Source of the DNA: Nageia nagi
Lineage: Eukaryota; Pinophyta
Direction: 5' to 3'
NCBI GenBank assembly: GCA_050084985.1
Contig: JBITNC010000001.1
Coordinates: forward strand, 41,664,001-41,728,000
DNA length: 64,000 nucleotides
In this document: piece after piece, positions 1 through 10,816 of the stretch
Position numbering within the stretch: the stretch's first letter is position 1
Layout: every line of letters starts with the position of its first letter
The notes under the pieces: model-generated
The model's database searches: none
What the model saw: the letters and a program-made list of their open reading frames with translations, nothing else
What the model was told of the DNA's origin: nothing
Made by a program: the position numbers and the translations under genes

Positions 1-2834
1 TCCAAGGAATTAGGAGTGTACTGCTTCATAAAAAGGTCCTTAAAAATATTTTCTATGTTCTTAAGTTAAGGATGAACCTTCTCTTTGTAATCTAAATTAC
101 TAAAAAAAGGTACTCTTTTGAATTTAACTCTTAATCCTAATGCATTAAGAAAGGACTTACCACATTGGTTAAAGGATCAATGAAGGATAACCTTTACATT
201 GTGGATCAAATTACATCAAAGATATGTCTTGCTTCTAGTGTATGTTCTAAAGTTAATCTTTGGCACCATCATTTAAGGCACCTTAATCACAAGAGTATTC
301 AAGTCATAAAAGACCAAGAACTTGTAGATTTGCCTTCAATTTCTTTTTCAATTGGTTTATGCAAAAAGTGCATTCTTGGTAAGATGCACAGACAAAAGTT
401 TGAAAAAGATAAGGTAACAAAAGCATCTCAACCTTTTCAACTTGTGTATTCAGATTTGATGGGTCCATTTCAGACTAAGTCATTTGGAGAAGCATCTTAC
501 ATCTTGACCTTCATTGATGACTTTAGTAAGATGACCTTTGGGTATCTACTTGAGCATAAAGATCAAACCTTTGAGAGTTTTAAGGTTTTTAAGGCCTTTG
601 TTGAGAATCAAACTAACCTCAAAATCAAGATGTTGAGATCAAATAATGGAAGAGAATATAATAGCAATGAATTTAATGACTATTATGCTAAGTATGGAAT
701 CAAGAGGTAGTTGAAAATTCCATACAATCCTTAGCAAAATAGTGTTGTTGAAAGAAAAAACAAAATAATTATGGAGATGGCTAGATGCATGTTGGGTAAT
801 CTTCTTAAATTTTTATGGGGTGAAGTTGTGAGCATTGATATTTCCACCTTGAATAGGTGTCCCATAAAATCTATTTAAAGTAAAACTCCTTTTAAGGTAT
901 GGTCAAGAAGAAAACCTAACATTTCTCACCTTAGGGTATTTGGTTGTGAAGCATTCTCCTATATTATTTCTAAGAAAAGGAAGAAGTTGGATAAAAGAGC
1001 TAAAAAATGCATCTTTATGGGTTATGATAATTAGCATAGAGGCTACAAGCTCTACTCTAAAATCTATAAAGCAGTGTTCATTTCAAGAGATGTAAAGTTT
1101 AATGAACTTCCTAAATAATCTACTTCTAATGAGGATGTTGATGATCCAAAGGACTCTTCAGATGCTCCTAACTAGTTGGATATTAATGTAGACAAGTCAC
1201 CTCAAGAACAAAATTCTTCAACACAAAGGGTAACAAGGAGCATGACCTTGAACAAATTCTTAATTTCTAAGATTGACAGCAAGCATGAACCCTTAACTTT
1301 CAAATAATCTTCTAAGCTCAAGTGTTGGATGGAAGCCATGAAAGTGGAGTATGAGGTGCTTATGAAAAATAAAACTTGGAACTTGGTTCCTTATCCCAAT
1401 TAAAAGAATGTCATTAAAAATAAGTGGATCTACAAGGTCAAGTTCGATTTAGTTGGAGATATTGAGAAATATAAAGAAAGGTTAGTAGCTAAAGGTTTTA
1501 CTCAAAAATATGATGTATATTATGAGGAAATCTTTGCTTCCATGGCAAAGATGCCTACTGTAAGAGTTATTCTTGCTCTTTCTGTAGCTCAAGGATGGAA
1601 AGTTTTTTAACTTAACATCAAGAGTGCATTTCTCACTGGTGACTTAGATGTGAAAATCTTCATGAATCAAATAGAAGGGTTTAGTATGGAAGGTAAAGAT
1701 TCCTTTGTGTGTAAGCTAAAGAAATCATTGTATGGACTTAACTAAGCACCTAGAGCCTAGTACAAAAAGATTTTAGGTTACTTTGTAGACATTAGATTCT
1801 TCAAGTGTTTTTTTGACTCCGATCTATATGTGCTCAATCAAGGAAAAGACATGGTCTTGATTCTCTTTTATGTGGATGATCTTTTGATTACTAAGAATAA
1901 TGATAAAATCATTCAAGAATGCATATCCAAACTTAAAGCAACATTTAAAATTACTCATCTTGGTCTCTTGCACTACTATCTTAGAATTCAAGTGTATCAA
2001 TACAAAGATTGTAGTTACCTCAATTAATCTAAGTATATATCAGAAATCTTGCAAAAGTTTGGAATGGAGGAGTGTAGATATGCTACAATCCTAGTCTCTC
2101 CTAGAATCATTATTTCTCTAAGCTCCAAATTGCAATTAGCTGATGCTATAGCTTACAGGCAATTAATTAGTAGTCTTTTATATTTGATTATATCCAAGCT
2201 AGATATTACCTTTGCAATGAATCTAATGTCATGATTCATGCAAAAACCTTATGTTGGAAACCTTAATGTTGTTAAGCAAATTTTGAGGTATGTTGCAGGG
2301 ATTAAAGATCTTACTATCAAGTTTTCCAAGTTGCCCTCATTTGTTCTCTCTGAATTCTCAAATTCTAACTATGGAGGAGATAAAGATGACAAGAATTCAA
2401 CCTTTGTGTATGTGTTTAGCATTGGTTCAGGTGCTATCTCTTGGGCTTCTAATAAGTAGCCTACTATGTCTCTTTTCATTATAAAAGCTAAATACCATGC
2501 CATGTTTGTTGTAGCCCAAGAAGCCATTTGGCTAAGCCATATTCTAAAAAAAATTAGGTATGAAAAAGGTGGCTCATCTTGGATCTCTTCAAATAATCAA
2601 TCAACTATTTTTTTGGCTAATAATCTAGTGTTCCATCATAAAACAAAACATGTGGAAGTCTATGCCCATTTTATCAGGGAGAAGTTTATTGATGGCATCA
2701 TACACCTAGAGTATTATCCATCCACCTTGAACTTAGCTAATTTGTTCATCAAGCCCCTCTCAGAAGCTCAATTCTATAATCTTAGGGATGATATTGGGTT
2801 AGTGAATTTGCTCTTAAGGGGGAGTGAAGTTTGA
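1..2834 (+). pseudogene. Copia-A pol pseudogene (protease tail, integrase, RT, RNase H)
   Basis: Degenerate copia polyprotein. The GAG-pre-integrase zinc region (HHHLRHLNHKS ... CKKC) lies at about 235-385. The integrase core follows to about 710; the second catalytic Asp of the RSDNGGE-type motif is Asn here (RSNNGREY, about 636-660). A stop at 708-710 ends the longest open stretch. RT fragments run from about 1320 to 2230 and keep YVDD (1872-1883). RNase H runs to about 2830 with the copia signatures EAIWL, NNQST and KHVEVYAHFIREK, ending at a stop before the 3' untranslated region. Stops such as 1171-1176 and frame changes near 2040 and 2450 exclude function. It is closely related to Copia-B pol (10817-13740), and each has its own set of breaks. 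Confidence 0.92.
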
Positions 2835-2959
2835 ATTCTTGTGTTGAATTCATGTTAGTGATGACAACTTCACCCCTTGGAGGATCTTATGTTGTATAGT
2901 GTTGACTTTGTTGTACACCTTTATGATAAGTTCACTTTGGATGAGGAACTTATTATACA

Positions 2960-3185
2960 AATTGACCAATCTAGCATTGTTCAATTATCCATGTGTGAGG
3001 AACTCTTATGCATCTTTTGGCACTATTCAGTTATCCATATGTGAGGAACTCGTATGTGCATACTCTATTTTTGGTCAATATAACACTTTTTAGTTATCCA
3101 TGTGTGAAGAACTCTTATGTGTCTTTTGGCACTATTCAGTTATCCATATGTGAGGAACTTATATGTGCATGCTCTATTTTGTAAT
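2960..3185 (+). repeat. Short tandem repeats in the Copia-A 3' untranslated region
   Basis: Four imperfect copies of a block containing TTATCCATATGTGAGGAACT followed by a variable TTATGTG/GCACTATTCAG section. Copia-B carries only about two copies at 13955-14045. This difference accounts for most of the roughly 95-bp length difference between the two 3' internal regions. Confidence 0.8.
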
Positions 3186-3630
3186 GATAATCAACACATA
3201 TTTTATATACAGTAGGTAACTATAATTTTTTGGCATGGCATATTTGTGATGACTTATAGTGCATCGTTGATCAGTTCATGATGGCATTTGTGTGATTCAT
3301 CTATCCTTATTGATATGAATATGATTCATCTAAATGATCTTATTATTTGAGCTACTTATGACTTGCAGGTTCTTTTGAGATTGCAGGTTACTTACCTTAG
3401 GTATGTAGGCTCTTGGAGACTCTTCATGACTTCTAGTTGGATGACTACTTCATATACATTGGAACTGATTATGGTTAATGATTGTATTTGGCAAAGTAAT
3501 AAGTCTTAAATTAGATCTTTCTTACTTCAAAAATATGTGAAAAAGTTCTCATATCCATTGTATCTATTTGGAGGAGAACTCTCTTACTTTCTCTTCTTTT
3601 TCTCTCTTACACACTCTATCTTAATATTGC

Positions 3631-3642
3631 ATTAAGAGGGAG
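3631..3642 (+). other. Polypurine tract of Copia-A
   Basis: The purine-rich stretch ATTAAGAGGGAG lies directly before the 3' LTR start (TGTTGG). This is the expected plus-strand primer site. The same place in Copia-B has the mutated AAGAAGAAG. Confidence 0.75.
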
Positions 3643-4140
3643 TGTTGGAATGTATAATGCATTATTGTAAAGGTTTGTATTAAATATTTTATGAAAATTC
3701 ACTAATAATTAAGGGTATCATTTGATACCTTAAGTATTTAAGTGAATATGATAATGTAACTTGTCTTACACTCCATGTCATGAGCATGCCCCTTGGGTAA
3801 AAGGATGTGCATGTCATGCTTTTGTACATTGGATAAAAGGATGATCCAAAGAGGGATTTTGGCCTATAAATAGAAGGCTCCCTCTTTGTGATTACACATC
3901 AATTGTGGAGTAAAGTTATGCTATAATATAGAGGTTAGAATAAAATAATAGGAGAATTGTAAGAGTTCATATTTGTTAATAAGAGAGATCTAGTTAGTGG
4001 ATGTACTCCTAGTTGGAGGAACCACTTACATCTTGTGTTATCTTTTGTGAGATTACTTTGTGTGATAGTTAGATGTGAATTGTGAGCTTTCATGTGATCT
4101 TGGTTGTTTAGGAATTATATTGTTAGTGTTAGTTCCTTCA
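3643..4140 (+). repeat. 3' LTR of Copia-A
   Basis: 498-bp LTR, starting TGTTGGAATG and ending TTCA. It aligns over its length with the Copia-B LTRs at 6264-6759 and 14505-15001. It contains a TATA box (TATAAATA, 3865-3872) followed by GAAGGCTCCC, the likely LTR promoter core, conserved in all three copies. LTR boundaries were set by alignment to Copia-B, where the target duplication and primer site fix them. Confidence 0.93.
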
Positions 4141-6258
4141 AAGGGGGCATGTGTTGACACATAATTTGGCATCCTTTTTAATCCAAACTATGTTTCATAT
4201 AACCCTTGCTATGTTATGATCAATATAATATTATTGTATATTTTGAATATCACTTATGATCTACCTAAGTTACTTCTCATGTGTAATTCTCTTATTTTGT
4301 AGGTTAAAACACCAGTGTCAATGATATAATGTAAAGGTTTATTTAGGTATATTCTTAAATCTATAAATTGAGAATTATATGCATGGGAAGACTGTTAAGA
4401 CTTGTTGGTGTTCTTCAACACCCCCTATAGAGACTAGAATTTTTTATACATAAATATTTATCATTTACTTAACCATTATCTTGGAAGAGTATCAAATGAT
4501 ACCAATGCCAAAGTGAGCAACTCATATCTGTAATATTGTTAGCACTATGCTCGAATACATGTGATACATTATCCTAATACTTGATACCTAAGTTATGATG
4601 TTCATCTACCTCTTCCCAAGTATTCCTTCATCATATAGTAAGTAAAAAGTACATATCTATTATCCATTATCTCATAGGTTGGGGCATGTTATTGCCATCT
4701 TATTAATTAAAGTTTATCATCCTTATTATTCATAATTCTTTTCATTAGTTACTGAGTGATTATAGGTAAAAAGTTCATTTTCTTGTTAATTAAAGTAGAT
4801 ATAATTGCTTCATACTTTACTACAATTTAAGATTGTATTTTATCATTTAAAAGTACCAATGTTTTATATTGTGCCAAAATTTGAAGCTAAAAATGATCAC
4901 AAATTGATATGGTGCTAGATAGTGATGGTCTTTGAACCATACCTTATGTTTGTATTCCTCTCTTTTTTCATTATATTTGTCTGTGTTTCATTTAAAAAAG
5001 TTATAATGAAAAGCAAAATAGAAAATAATACATTGGCACACCATGCTATGCTAGTGCATCACTAGCAAAAGAATGTAAAGAAAAGTTTTAAAATGGTATA
5101 AGTAGTGAGAAAAAGACAAAAATAGTAAAGTATCTAATATCTCTTAGAAAAAATAAATAACATGAAAGCTTAATGTCAACTATATTATAATTTCCAAATC
5201 TATTGATAATTTGGGTATGGAAGAAAGATATTACTATTGTTCAAAGAAAAATCATAAGATATTTAGTTTCAATAAAGGTACGCTAACATACCATTGGTAA
5301 GAAAAAATGAAAAAAATAAAAAAAATATTTGGATGAACTTAAATAGGTCTTGAGTATATTTTAAGATGTGAATTTCTTTTATGAAGTGTTCTAAGATGAA
5401 AAACTTAATACAATCTTGTTAGATAAAAATTTGTCAAATTAAAAGTTCCTAACTGTTGACAAAAGTATTTTTTTTACTATTTACTTGTTGGTATTAACAT
5501 TTTGGTATGTGATGTATTGATTTAGTATTAGTTTATTTTTACCAAAATTCTATTTCTTTGATGTGTTCATAACTTTGCTTTATGTTCATATTGCCTGAAC
5601 TTGTTATGTTTATTTTTTGTATTAATAAACTTAACAACAAAATTATACAAGTTGCACATAATCACTCATAATAACATAAATAGGTGTAAAATCATATATT
5701 TTATGTGTATAGATGGTGCAAAATATACAAATTCATGCTCTTGGGCACAACATATCTATGGTGCAATGATTTGATGCACTAAGGGGGACCTAGGCCTATG
5801 ATGATAAGAGATTTTACTCTTACTCCACCCTAATGTGCTACCTTATTTAGTTAAAAAAGCATAGAATTAAGTTAACAACAATCTTGCAAGGTCCTTATAG
5901 GCCTTTGTCTTTTTGGAACATTAATCGGGGCCTAGTGGTGTTAGGTCATACATCATTAGAAATGTGGACTTATTATGTTAGGGTAGGTAGAAATTTTCAT
6001 ATGAATGAAGGAAAGGGAGCAAAATTTTATTTGGAAAGGAATAGTGTTTTATGGATTGAGATACTTCAATATCAATATGTATACAAGCATTAAATTTTGT
6101 AAGATAAAATAAAGCTTTCCACTATGATGATAATATTGTACAATCTCTCTTATAATGTTCTATTTAGATTTTGAAGAAAGATATTAAACTTTTCTAAAGT
6201 AGGGATTACTTTCTCATCAAAATTAATTATACAATGCAATGTTCCTATATGACCAACC
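4141..6258. other. Intergenic stretch between Copia-A and Copia-B
   Basis: About 2.1 kb of AT-rich DNA with no recognisable coding region. A 69-codon open frame at 5884-6093 resembles nothing I know and has no supporting context. No LTR, terminal inverted repeat or RNA gene was recognised. Confidence 0.6.
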
Positions 6259-6263
6259 ATATC
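6259..6263. repeat. Target-site duplication of Copia-B, left copy (ATATC)
   Basis: ATATC directly before the 5' LTR TGTTGG; an identical ATATC follows the 3' LTR at 15002-15006. Confidence 0.9.
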
Positions 6264-6759
6264 TGTTGGAATGTATAATGCATTATTGTAAAGGTTGTAT
6301 TAATCCTCTTTGTAAATTCACTAATACTTAAAGATATAATTTGATACCTTAAGTATTTAAGCAAATATGATAATGTAACTTGTCCTACACTCCATGTCAT
6401 GAACATGCCCCTTGGGTAAAAGGATGTGCATGTCATGCCTTTGTACATTGGATAAAAGGGTGATCCAAAGAGAGATTTTGGCCTATAAATAGAAGGCTCC
6501 CTCTTTGTGATTACACACCAATTGTGGAGTAAATTTTTCCTATAAAATAGTGTTTAGGAGTTGAGATTAGGAGGATTGTAAGAGTTCATATTTGTTAAGA
6601 AGAGAGATCTAGTTAGTGGATGTACTCCTAGTTGGAGGAACCACTTACATCTTGTGTTATCTTTGTGAGATTGCTTTGTGTGATATTTAGATGTGAATTT
6701 AGAGATTTCATGTGATCTTTGTAGTTTAATATTGTTCATGTTATAGTTCAATTCTCTCA
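6264..6759 (+). repeat. 5' LTR of Copia-B
   Basis: 496-bp LTR, TGTTGGAATG ... TTCTCTCA. The end is fixed by the primer-binding site two bases downstream. A TATA box (TATAAATAG, 6484-6492) sits about 220 bp from the start and should drive element transcription. Confidence 0.95.
6484..6492 (+). promoter_or_regulatory. TATA box in the Copia-B 5' LTR
   Basis: TATAAATAG within GCCTATAAATAGAAGG, present at the same place in all three LTRs of the family (3865, 6484, 14726). Inferred core promoter; no transcription data. Confidence 0.6.
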
Positions 6760-6761
6760 TT

Positions 6762-6773
6762 TGGTATTAGAGC
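6762..6773 (+). other. Primer-binding site of Copia-B (initiator Met tRNA)
   Basis: TGGTATTAGAGC, two bases after the LTR. It differs by one base from TGGTATCAGAGC, the canonical plant copia site complementary to the 3' end of initiator methionine tRNA. Confidence 0.9.
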
Positions 6774-7217
6774 TTGGTGTGGAAACTCTTCTTCAACATC
6801 TTGGTGATCCTTCTCCATTCCTCATCTTACATCCTATTGGTGAGGTAAAAATAAGAGAAGGTATAAAATTCCTCCACCTTTTTCAATATTATAGATTATT
6901 TAATTATGTTACTAACACATTTTGTGTTATGGTAGTCCTTGTTTATGATAAAATTTGCTTAAAATAACAATTTTTTACTAACATATCTTATTGTTGGTTG
7001 CAATTTTTAAGATTGCCTATTGCTATAAGTTTGCATATCCTTAATATTTTGAAGGTATATCAAAGAATTTGAGTAAAAATATACTATTTTTTTCCTCCAA
7101 AAATTATATGCCAAATTTTCTAAAGTTTATATATTATAGTTCTGCCTACCTTAATTCCCTTATAAAAATAGTTGTATCCTTCAAATATTTACTTCAACTA
7201 TTTTTGATACAAACTCA

Positions 7218-7245
7218 ATATATATATATATATATATATATATAT
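7218..7245. repeat. (TA)n microsatellite
   Basis: An uninterrupted run of alternating A and T, 28 bases long, inside the Copia-B leader. Confidence 0.95.
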
Positions 7246-7800
7246 GGGGAGGAAAAATTAAAAAAGAAATTGCATTCTTATATTAAAATGGTTTTTTCTC
7301 AATGTTTACAATTTTTTTGTGAACCTTAAGTGGGATTCTTAAACTTTGAAAAGCAAAAAACTAAGAATAAGAACTCAGGTCTAACAGTAGGCACAAGAAG
7401 GTTGGATCTCATGTAGCTTCTTCCACATTTTCTTCTACAACCTTAGGGGCCCTCATCCCTTTCACCTCTTATGCTCTTTTGTGGTGCAACCCATCCTCCT
7501 TCACCCAACCAATTCTCCTTATGCCTAGCCTCTATGCGTAGACTAGCCAAAGGTTAAGGTTAAGGTCCTTCTACTCGTGCTCCTCCACGATGCCTCCCAC
7601 CACCTTTGCCTACTCTGCTTAGCCTATCCCTTCTCCTCTATGTTTTATATATCATATGTGACCTATTGTTTTTTTTTCTTACTCAAGGTTTGTTGCAAGA
7701 CTAAAAATGGGGGGCGAGAAGGCCCCTACAATCATGCTTCCTATGCATTAGTCTTTACCACTTTGCTTGTGCATTATCCTTTCATGACCCCTTTTTCACT

Positions 7801-7917
7801 CCTCTCCATGCATTCTCCCTTCATGGATCCTCCATTTATCCTCTCCATGCATCCTCTCTTCATGGCCCTCCCACTACTCCTCTCCATGCATCCTCCCTTC
7901 GTAGCCCCTTTGTTGCT
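7801..7917 (+). repeat. 39-bp tandem repeat, three copies
   Basis: Units begin at 7801, 7840 and 7879 with CCTCTCCATGCATYCTC. In one frame they give a Leu/Ser/Met-His-Pro-Phe repeat, which explains the open frame 7577-8065 without requiring a gene. Confidence 0.8.
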
Positions 7918-8559
7918 CGTCCTTGCTTCCCCTCCATGTAGCCTCCTTCACTCATTAATTTATCTTTTGGGAGTTTCCCATAAATTTGTTTTCTTTTCCA
8001 TCATTTTCCTTGGTCTAATTAGGGGTATCAGTTCCTTTTTTTTAAACTTACATGGAGTAAACTAGAACTCCACAAATAATGCTTGGAGTATTTTTTAAGT
8101 TTTTTGGAGTAAAAATGGAGGACAATCATTAATTTTTTTTCTCTCTCTCTCTCTTTCAAGTGCTACTAGGAGCATCATAGGCCTTAATTTTTGGTTCATC
8201 TATTTCTTTAATAAACTTCTAATTCATTAATACATTAGAGTGTAAAGAAAGTAAGCGTGCCTTTTTTTTAGAGCTCCAACTTAAAAAAATTAATTAATGT
8301 TTATCATAATTTTTTTGGATTATGACAAATTTAGCTATAATTGACTTTTGCCTTAAGATGATAAATAATTTTTAGTTAAATTACCTAAAGTTAAAAATTC
8401 AATGATTAATTAAAAGAGGACTTGTTTTGCATTCTACTTAAAAAGAGTAGAATAGATACATACTTAAAGGATTTTTTTTATAAGTCCCTTTATGCTATCT
8501 TCAAAGGTACAACCTTAAGTAAAAAAGGGGGAATTTTGTATGAATTTTTTTTACTTAAA

Positions 8560-8930
8560 GCTTAAAACATTATGCTTACTTAAGTTAATGATTAGGGCTT
8601 AAAATTTTAATTAAATGCTTACTACTTAAAAGTTACATGCATAGTACTTATTTGTTAAGTTAATGCATGCTTATGCTTAAATGATGCATGTTTAGTACTT
8701 AAATGTTTATGTTAATGAAACATGCTTAGAACTTAATTTTTAGTGATAAATTCTTAAGAACTTAAATTTTAAGTGAGATACTTAATTTTTTTAAAGTCAA
8801 ATGATGCATGCTTATGCTTAAATGATGCATGTTTAGTAGTTAAAAGTTTAAGTTAATGATGCATATTTTTAGAATTTAATTTTTATGCATGCTTATGCCT
8901 AAGTATTTATCATTTATGCAAAGTTAACTT
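8560..8930 (+). repeat. Dispersed repeats with TGCATG cores
   Basis: A stretch starting TGCATGCTTATGCTTAAATG and continuing ATGCATGTTTAGTA occurs at about 8664 and again at about 8805, with shorter pieces (GCTTACT, ACTTAAA, TGCATG) between and around. Confidence 0.7.
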
Positions 8931-9848
8931 ATTAAAATTATAGAATTAATTAATGGTTAATTATTAACCATTTCTTCTTGCAAAGTTAACTTGTGTAAAT
9001 TATGGATCTTTGTAAAGATGTCGTTTAGGGGTTAGTAAACAAAACCCATTGGACTCTTAAGTTTCAAATTGCAAATGGATGATTATTTTTACTTATGCTC
9101 TTTTACTTCATGTTTCACATTTGATTTATTTGCTTATGTAATCAAAAGGCAAATATTGATATGAGCAAACCCCTAAAATGAACACATCTGCATGTACATT
9201 CTGCAACATGACTTGTATGGGGAGCCTTAAGGTGAGGATAGGTGGACTGGAGCATTTAAGTATAATGATCCAAGTGGTGAAAAGTCCTTACTTCTCAATT
9301 ACCCTTAATTCCTTTGTTGGTTTGGATTTAACTCCAATAGGTGGATAAGTATGTGTGTACTGATACCACATATCGGCACATCCATTCAAGGATTATCCTA
9401 ATAACCTAAGATGACAACTTGAAACCTAATCAAGATTAATAATTTGGCCGATATAATAAAAATCATAACCTTGGACAATAATAGGCACTTCTCCTTATGA
9501 TAGTATAAAATTGACCAAGATAAACTTGTTGAAGATTGGTAGTACTTGGGCTCCTCTTCTATGGGTATCCAAGTGAAGGCCTAATTTTAGATAAGAAAAC
9601 AAGCCTCAATAATGTCACTCTACATCTACAGTTCTTGAGATGATAAATGTATTTGGGTACATAGGTTATTATTTGAGTTATGAAATATTTACACTTGTGA
9701 ATCAAATCAAGCATGTATTTAGTGTTAAATGTAACATGTATTATTTACTTAGTTAAAATTTAACATTTAATATTATTTATTAAACCACATGCTTATTATT
9801 TTTTTTCACATTCTTGTGTAGCAAATTGGGAGAATCCTTTTTACCTAA

Positions 9849-10389
9849 ACACATTTTTGATGGTTCCAACTTTGGGATTTGAGAACCTTGAATAAGAACT
9901 GAGTTGTAGGTAAGGAAGTTTTGATAAATAGTGAATGAAAACCTTGTACCTTCTACAGATGAGAAGGCACTAGAGGCTTACAACATAAAGAAAGAGTTGG
10001 CAACCTCCATGATTTACCATGCAATTTTAGATGATGTGCTCATGATGATTTCCTCTTCAACCTTGGAAAAGGAATATTGGGATAAGCTTAAACAAATCTA
10101 CCTTGGTTCAAACATTTCAAGAAGGTTTTCTATTCTTCAAAATTTACTTCAATCTCATCAAGGGGAAGATGAAAATATGGCTATCTACTTGAACAAAATC
10201 ATTGATTTTAGAATCCAACGTGTTGCTTATGAGTGCAATTGGATCAACGATGAGTTCATGGTCTTCATCATTATTCAAAGCCTTTCTTCAAAGTTTGATA
10301 GATTTGTAATGGTAATAGAAATAAGGCTTGATGATGAAGAACAAGTCTTCTCCCTTGAGAACCTTTCTAGGCTCCTTTTTGAAGCATGA
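9849..10389 (+). pseudogene. Copia-B gag (UBN2-type capsid domain), 5' part broken
   Basis: Copia Gag is the capsid/nucleocapsid protein that packages element RNA in cytoplasmic particles. The N-terminal signature FDGSNF is at 9856-9873 but is followed by stops and a probable frame change before the long open section 9931-10389. That section (about 150 residues) has the copia gag features: an aliphatic/aromatic core with EYWDKLKQIYLG, a short SRRFSILQNLLQ helix, and the LSSKFDRFVMVIE stretch typical of the domain's end. A zinc knuckle follows in another section (10673-10720). Confidence 0.85.
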
Positions 10390-10659
10390 AGAAACCCTTA
10401 ATAAAAAGTGTTAATTTCTTCTCCTAAAGATAATAATGTTTCTCTTAGAGCAACCAAAACTCCTTTTAAGAATAATTTCAACCATTAAAAGAAATCTTAT
10501 CCTTATTCCTCCAAAAGGTTTGAGAAAAGAGGCAATGGCTACAACAGTAGCAAGAAAATTAGAAACAATAACCATAGTAGTAGAAAATAATGGCAATAAC
10601 AACCACTTCAAGTAAAAAGATGGAAAAGGCAAAGCAAACAATCTATATCCTAAGAAAAA

Positions 10660-10730
10660 ATTTGATGGTAATTGTAACTATTATAGCATCCAAAGTCACA
10701 AAGAATTTGATTGCTACAAAAAGCAAAAAG
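10660..10730 (+). other. Degenerate CCHC zinc knuckle of Copia-B gag
   Basis: Reads CNYYSIQSHKEFDC from 10673. Spacing is that of C-x2-C-x4-H-x4-C, but the second Cys is Tyr, so zinc binding would be lost. It is surrounded by Lys-rich sequence as usual for nucleocapsid. Confidence 0.8.
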
Positions 10731-10816
10731 AGAAAAAGAACAAAGGAAATATAAATATAAAGAACTTCAAAGGAAAGAAAAATATTCATGTTGATTTTGC
10801 TATAGCACTCTACTCC

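Larger units (their letters stand above)
1..4140 (+). mobile_element. Copia-A: 3' part of a Ty1/copia LTR retrotransposon (5' end outside window)
   Basis: The window opens inside the protease region of a plus-strand copia element and runs through integrase, RT and RNase H to a 3' LTR. Position 1 aligns to about 10958 of Copia-B and the 3' LTR aligns to both Copia-B LTRs, so the two are members of one family. Order of domains (protease, GAG-pre-integrase, integrase, RT, RNase H) is that of copia, not gypsy. The five bases after the LTR (AAGGG, 4141-4145) would be the target duplication, but the matching 5' side is not visible. The element is dead: it has many stops and frameshifts. Confidence 0.93.
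6774..9848 (+). other. Long leader of Copia-B between primer site and gag
   Basis: About 3 kb with no domain I recognise. It holds a TA microsatellite (7218-7245), an open frame at 7577-8065 rich in Leu, Pro, Ser and Met that is a by-product of three 39-bp repeats, a CT tract (8141-8154) and a cluster of TGCATG-containing repeats (8560-8930). I found no internal LTRs or target duplications, so whether it is native leader or an unrecognised nested insertion is open. Confidence 0.6.

Noticed and set aside
5884-6093. 69-codon open frame between Copia-A and Copia-B
   Set aside because: Single short frame without homology, codon support or neighbours.
7577-8065. 162-codon open frame, plus strand, as a membrane protein gene
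   Set aside because: Its middle is generated by three 39-bp DNA repeats and a C/T-rich tract; it sits in a retroelement leader and shows no domain or upstream signals.
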